The position numbers were made by a program, and so were the translations under genes. Below are positions 7,717 to 10,327 of a DNA stretch of 10,327 bases, piece after piece. Positions within the stretch are counted from its first letter, which is position 1. Each line of letters starts with the position of its first letter. Origin of the DNA: Chloroflexota bacterium. Lineage in GTDB: Bacteria; Chloroflexota; Dehalococcoidia; UBA2979. The notes beneath the pieces were generated by a model that searched no databases, had not been told where the DNA came from, and saw only the letters and a program-made list of their open reading frames with translations. The stretch is from contig PAJB01000011.1 of NCBI GenBank assembly GCA_002710905.1, positions 5,470-15,796 of the forward strand, given 5' to 3'.

Positions 7717-8910
7717 TTAGCTAGTAATGATATTTTCAGATCTTAAGTCTTTTATATCCTTATCTGAATACCCCAAATCTTTTAGAATTTGATCATTATG
7801 CTCCCCTAATAAAGGAGGAGGCAATTTTGTTTTTGACTTAGTATCAGAAAATTTTATTGGAAAATTCAAATTTTTGATCTGCCCAAGCTTTGTGTGGTCT
7901 ATATCTATGATCATTTCTCTTGCTTGGATCTGTTCATGATTTAAAATTTCTTCTATATTCAAAATGGGACCACAAGGTACCCCTTTACCTATGAGTAACT
8001 CTACCCAATCAGAAGTAGATTTACTTTTAAATTCGAGATTTAAAATTTCTACGAGTTCATTTAAATTTTCCATTCTAGAAGCATTGTCTATAAACTTTTC
8101 AGTGCTAATTAGATCTGATCTATTTAAGGCATTACACATTTTTTCCCAATTAGCTTGGTTTGCAGCGCCAATATTTATATAACCATCTTGAGTTTGAAAT
8201 GCTTGGTATGGAGCGGATAATCTATGGGCTGTACCACTTTGTTTTGATATTTCTTTAGTAGCAAAGTATATTCCTGATTCCCATATTGTATAGGACAAAC
8301 CAGATTCTAACAGAGAAGTTTCTACAAATTGCCCTTTATTGGTTTTAAGTCTTTTTATATATGAAGCCAGAATACCAAGTGCCGCATATACTCCAGCATT
8401 TAGGTCGCATATTGGAACACCAATTTTGACGGGGTCACCATTCGGAGTTCCTGTTAAACTCATTAACCCTGACATACCTTGAGCGATCAAATCAAATCCA
8501 GGTCGATTTTTATATGGCCCATCGGCTCCAAATCCAGAAATACTACAATAAATTATTTTAGGATTTATATTCTTTATTACATCATCATAACCAAGTCCCA
8601 TTTTTTCCAATGCACCAGGTCTGAAATTTTGTATAAATACATCTGCATCTTTTATTAAATCTTTTAATATTTGTAATCCTTTTGGATCTTTCATATTCAA
8701 AGCTATGCTTTTTTTATTTCTATTAATCATCAAGAAAGCTGCCGATTCTCCTTCTATAAAAGGTGGTCCAAATCTTCTTATATCGTCTCCTCCATTTGGT
8801 TTTTCCACTTTAATAATATCTGCTCCCATATCTCCTAGCATCATTGTGCAAAAAGGTCCGGCTAAAATTTGCGTACAGTCTACAACTTTTAATCCATCAA
8901 GTATGTCCAT
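7717..8910 (-). CDS. CaiB/BaiF family (class III) CoA-transferase
   Basis: Moves CoA between carboxylic acids through an aspartyl-CoA-type intermediate. The protein has 397 residues, the normal family length. It starts with GLKVVDCTQILAGPF, followed by LGDMGADIIKVEKP (25-38) with GDD, NRNKKSIALNMKD (63-75), FRPGALEKMGLGYD (96-109), SISGFGADGPYKNRPGFD (123-140), and GVPICDLNAG, in which Asp169 is the expected nucleophile (the same position as in formyl-CoA transferase). Family knowledge: members act on formate/oxalate, carnitine, succinate/malate or bile-acid CoA esters and often serve catabolism. The substrate here cannot be read from sequence. The start ATG is supported by AAAGGT at 8922-8917, 6 bases upstream. 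It is transcribed away from the trp leader and converges on the recombinase with a 3-bp gap. No adjacent acyl-CoA dehydrogenase or transporter hints at a substrate. Confidence 0.93.
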   Translation of the reverse strand: MDILDGLKVVDCTQILAGPFCTMMLGDMGADIIKVEKPNGGDDIRRFGPPFIEGESAAFLMINRNKKSIALNMKDPKGLQILKDLIKDADVFIQNFRPGALEKMGLGYDDVIKNINPKIIYCSISGFGADGPYKNRPGFDLIAQGMSGLMSLTGTPNGDPVKIGVPICDLNAGVYAALGILASYIKRLKTNKGQFVETSLLESGLSYTIWESGIYFATKEISKQSGTAHRLSAPYQAFQTQDGYINIGAANQANWEKMCNALNRSDLISTEKFIDNASRMENLNELVEILNLEFKSKSTSDWVELLIGKGVPCGPILNIEEILNHEQIQAREMIIDIDHTKLGQIKNLNFPIKFSDTKSKTKLPPPLLGEHNDQILKDLGYSDKDIKDLRSENIITS

Positions 8911-8967
8911 TTAATTACCTTTGAATTGAGTTTATCTTTTTTTAATAAATGAATACATTAATCATAA

Positions 8968-8996
8968 TTGACATAAAAAATTATGGCTACTATACT
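8968..8996 (+). promoter_or_regulatory. Near-consensus sigma-70 promoter of the trpS-trpE unit
   Basis: A perfect -35 TTGACA (8968-8973) is followed after exactly 17 bases by -10 TATACT (8991-8996). The predicted transcript start near 9003 falls just before the first stem of the T-box leader, which fits. A strong constitutive promoter with control by attenuation downstream is the usual T-box arrangement. Confidence 0.85.
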
Positions 8997-9012
8997 TTTG
9001 ATTAAATATAAA

Positions 9013-9212
9013 AACAACATTGATCAGAATAGTAAGTATTCAAATTATTCTATAGAGAGAATTGTAGATAGTTGAGAGACTAGTTGAGATCTGCATTAGA
9101 GTAAGAATATTGAATGGGCCTGTGAGTTGTTATGTAAATGAGTGACTATTGACTATTTATAGTAATTAGGGTGGCACCGCGGTTTAACCGTCCCTTTGAG
9201 GACGGTTTTTTT
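9013..9212 (+). promoter_or_regulatory. Tryptophan T-box riboswitch (tRNA-Trp sensing leader)
   Basis: Stem I can be drawn by hand. The base helix pairs 9013-9018 with 9126-9131. A CAG/CTG step (9025-9027 with 9120-9122) lies beside a GA-rich kink. The specifier loop has AGTA at 9031-9034 opposite GAA at 9112-9114, with specifier codon TGG (Trp) at 9115-9117. Helices 9035-9041/9105-9111 and 9045-9052/9097-9104 follow, then an AGAGAG bulge (9054-9059) and a small apical hairpin. A stem III candidate pairs 9135-9143 with 9152-9159. The conserved T-box sequence AGGGTGGCACCGCGG occupies 9168-9182. Its TGGC (9172-9175) would pair with a tRNA 3' end GCCA, matching the G discriminator usual for bacterial tRNA-Trp. 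Known mechanism: uncharged tRNA-Trp stabilises the antiterminator, so trpS and the genes behind it are read through when tryptophan is scarce. Confidence 0.95.
9186..9212 (+). terminator. T-box leader intrinsic terminator, competing with an antiterminator
   Basis: An 8-bp stem (9186-9193 with 9200-9207, AACCGTCC/GGACGGTT) with a 6-base loop runs into seven T (9206-9212). The alternative antiterminator pairs AGGG 9168-9171 with CCCT 9192-9195 and CGG 9180-9182 with CCG 9188-9190, leaving the TGGCACC bulge free for the tRNA end. The two structures share 9188-9195 and exclude each other. Confidence 0.93.
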
Positions 9213-9218
9213 ATTTTT

Positions 9219-9225
9219 GAGAGAA
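9219..9225 (+). promoter_or_regulatory. Ribosome binding site fixing the trpS start
   Basis: GAGAGAA lies 5 bases before the ATG at 9231. It lies after the terminator, so it is present only on read-through transcripts. It supports 9231 over the upstream in-frame GTG at 9171, which lies inside the T-box sequence itself. Confidence 0.6.
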
Positions 9226-9230
9226 TTGAT

Positions 9231-10229
9231 ATGGATAAAATAAGAGTATTTAGTGGTATACAGCCTTCTGGTGAAATGCATTTGGGTAATTACCTTGGAG
9301 CTGTTAAACAATGGGTTGAAAATCAAGGTAAAGAGAAGGAGAACTTTTATTGTATTGTTGATTTACATGCTCACACTATATTGAGAGACCCAAAAGAATT
9401 AAGTGATAACATAAGAAGCTTGGCTGCAATGCTTTTTGCGTGTGGATTAGATTCAGAAAAATCAACAGTATTCATTCAAAGCCAAGTTCGAGCGCATGCT
9501 GAAGCATGTTGGCTTTTGAATTGCGTTACGCCAATGGGTTGGCTAGAAAGAATGACTCAATTTAAAGATAAAAAAGAAAAATTAAATAGTATTTCTGCAG
9601 CTTTGCTTGATTACCCAGTTCTCCAAACAGGAGATATTATTTTATATGACGCAGATGAAGTTCCTGTTGGAGAAGACCAAAAACAACATGTTGAGTTAGC
9701 AAGAGATATTGCACAAAGATTTAATAATTTGTTTGGCGAAACTTTCAAATTACCTGAACCCATAATACCTACTATTGGCGCAAGGGTAATGAATTTAAGT
9801 AACCCAAATTCTAAAATGTCAAAAAGCTTTGATGAAGAAGAAAGTGGTGTAGTGGGATTATTAGATGATGAAAAAAGTATTGTTAAAACAATAAAACGAG
9901 CTGTTACAGATTCTGGGAATGAAATTGCTTTTTCTGATGATCCAGAAAAAGCAGGTGTTAACAATTTGTTGGGTATATATAAAGTTATAACAGGTAAATC
10001 ATCTATTGATGCTGAAAAAGATTTTGAAAATGCTAAAGGTTATGGAGTCTTGAAAGAGAGTGTAGCTGAAATGGTATTAGATGTTGTAAGACCAATCAGA
10101 AAAAAATTTGACGAATATATTAGTGATCCATCCGAACTAGATAGATTATTAGATATTGGTGCTGAAAATGCTAGCTTGATATCTGAACCTAAAGTTATAG
10201 AAATGAAAAGAAAAATGGGATTTATTTAA
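9231..10229 (+). CDS. trpS: Tryptophanyl-tRNA synthetase
   Basis: Charges tRNA-Trp in the cytoplasm. The protein has 332 residues from the ATG at 9231, the usual bacterial length. It shows the N-terminal FSGIQPSGEMHLGNYLGA (7-24) with the HIGH variant HLGN at 17-20, DLHAHT (44-49), DIILYDADEVPVGEDQKQH (135-153), in which Asp135 corresponds to the tryptophan-binding Asp, and an intact KMSKS at 195-199. An in-frame GTG at 9171 would add 20 residues encoded by the T-box and terminator, so it is rejected. The segment before Asp135 reads VLQTGD instead of the common LMAAD, a mild departure in the tryptophan pocket. The T-box leader controls it, and the following trpE-like gene begins at the very next base after its TAA. 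Confidence 0.97.
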   Translation: MDKIRVFSGIQPSGEMHLGNYLGAVKQWVENQGKEKENFYCIVDLHAHTILRDPKELSDNIRSLAAMLFACGLDSEKSTVFIQSQVRAHAEACWLLNCVTPMGWLERMTQFKDKKEKLNSISAALLDYPVLQTGDIILYDADEVPVGEDQKQHVELARDIAQRFNNLFGETFKLPEPIIPTIGARVMNLSNPNSKMSKSFDEEESGVVGLLDDEKSIVKTIKRAVTDSGNEIAFSDDPEKAGVNNLLGIYKVITGKSSIDAEKDFENAKGYGVLKESVAEMVLDVVRPIRKKFDEYISDPSELDRLLDIGAENASLISEPKVIEMKRKMGFI

Positions 10230-10327
10230 ATGAAAAATATTGTAGATTTCGAGACGTTTGAATCAATTTACGATGCTAAAAGCTATATTGCTTTAGGTAG
10301 AGAATTATACGTAGATCTCGAAACTCC
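10230..10327 (+). CDS. trpE: Anthranilate synthase component I, N-terminal start (partial)
   Basis: An open frame begins at ATG 10230, immediately after the trpS stop with no spacer, and runs off the right edge (about 32 codons). The start ends in REL-Y-VDLETP, closely matching the REI-x-ADLETP block near the TrpE N-terminus, just before the tryptophan feedback-site region. TrpE with TrpG makes anthranilate from chorismate, the first step of tryptophan synthesis. Position behind a tryptophan T-box and trpS supports this. A weak GGGA at 10217-10220 may serve as ribosome binding site, and coupling to trpS termination is likely. Other chorismate-binding enzymes cannot be excluded from so short a fragment. 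Confidence 0.72.
   Translation, partial: MKNIVDFETFESIYDAKSYIALGRELYVDLET

Larger units (their letters stand above)
8911..9230. other. Intergenic region between the CoA-transferase and trpS starts
   Basis: This 320-base divergent gap holds the ribosome binding site of the minus-strand CoA-transferase (8917-8922), then A/T-rich sequence to about 8967 with no convincing signal. Next come the plus-strand promoter (8968-8996), the T-box leader (about 9013-9212) and the trpS ribosome binding site (9219-9225). No convincing promoter for the CoA-transferase was found by eye. Confidence 0.8.

Noticed and set aside
8923..8967. Possible minus-strand promoter for the CoA-transferase gene (TATGAT at 8966-8961)
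   Set aside because: The matching -35 position is poor and the region is too A/T-rich for a lone -10-like hexamer to be trusted.
9171..9230. In-frame GTG start giving trpS 20 extra N-terminal residues
   Set aside because: The extra residues are encoded by the T-box motif and terminator hairpin. The ATG at 9231 has its own ribosome binding site and matches the family N-terminus.
9611..9964. 117-codon minus-strand open frame inside trpS
   Set aside because: It lies antisense to conserved TrpRS motifs including KMSKS, with no ribosome binding site or recognisable domain.

Overview
The window is a strongly AT-rich (by eye), gene-dense bacterial chromosome segment with short intergenic gaps. Lineage evidence is indirect. 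There is a Firmicutes/Chloroflexota-style transcriptional T-box upstream of trpS. The MetRS is of the two-zinc-knuckle, archaeal-like type with a degenerate KMSKS loop. A CaiB/BaiF CoA-transferase is present, and several genes start with TTG. I infer a low-GC, streamlined bacterium, plausibly a marine Chloroflexota of the SAR202 type. This is inference and not proven by the sequence.

Layout, left to right. Positions 1-2698 are a plus-strand run: the last 20 codons of a gene resembling rsmI (16S rRNA 2'-O-methyltransferase), then metG (TTG start) and a trans-polyprenyl diphosphate synthase (TTG start with a good ribosome binding site). Converging on this run with an 8-bp overlap is a minus-strand pair (6307-2691). 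Its first gene encodes a cysteinyl-tRNA synthetase fused in frame to a glycosyltransferase-2-like domain. The second, joined through an ATGA overlap, encodes a YtcJ-type metal-dependent amidohydrolase. Divergent from this pair is a full-length serine-recombinase-like gene (6406-7713) whose catalytic domain lacks most of the conserved arginines. A CaiB/BaiF CoA-transferase (8910-7717) converges on the recombinase with a 3-bp gap.

The right end (8968-10327) is a tryptophan-responsive unit. A near-consensus promoter is followed by a complete T-box leader with a TGG specifier, a TGGC bulge matching the tRNA-Trp acceptor end, and a terminator with competing antiterminator. Then come trpS and, directly abutting it, the start of a trpE-like gene. 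Tryptophan charging and tryptophan synthesis therefore appear to share one control by uncharged tRNA-Trp.

The two observations most worth checking are the CysRS-glycosyltransferase fusion, which has no usable internal start at the junction, and the degenerate but intact serine recombinase, which has no visible mobile-element context. I saw no tRNA or rRNA gene, CRISPR array or insertion sequence.
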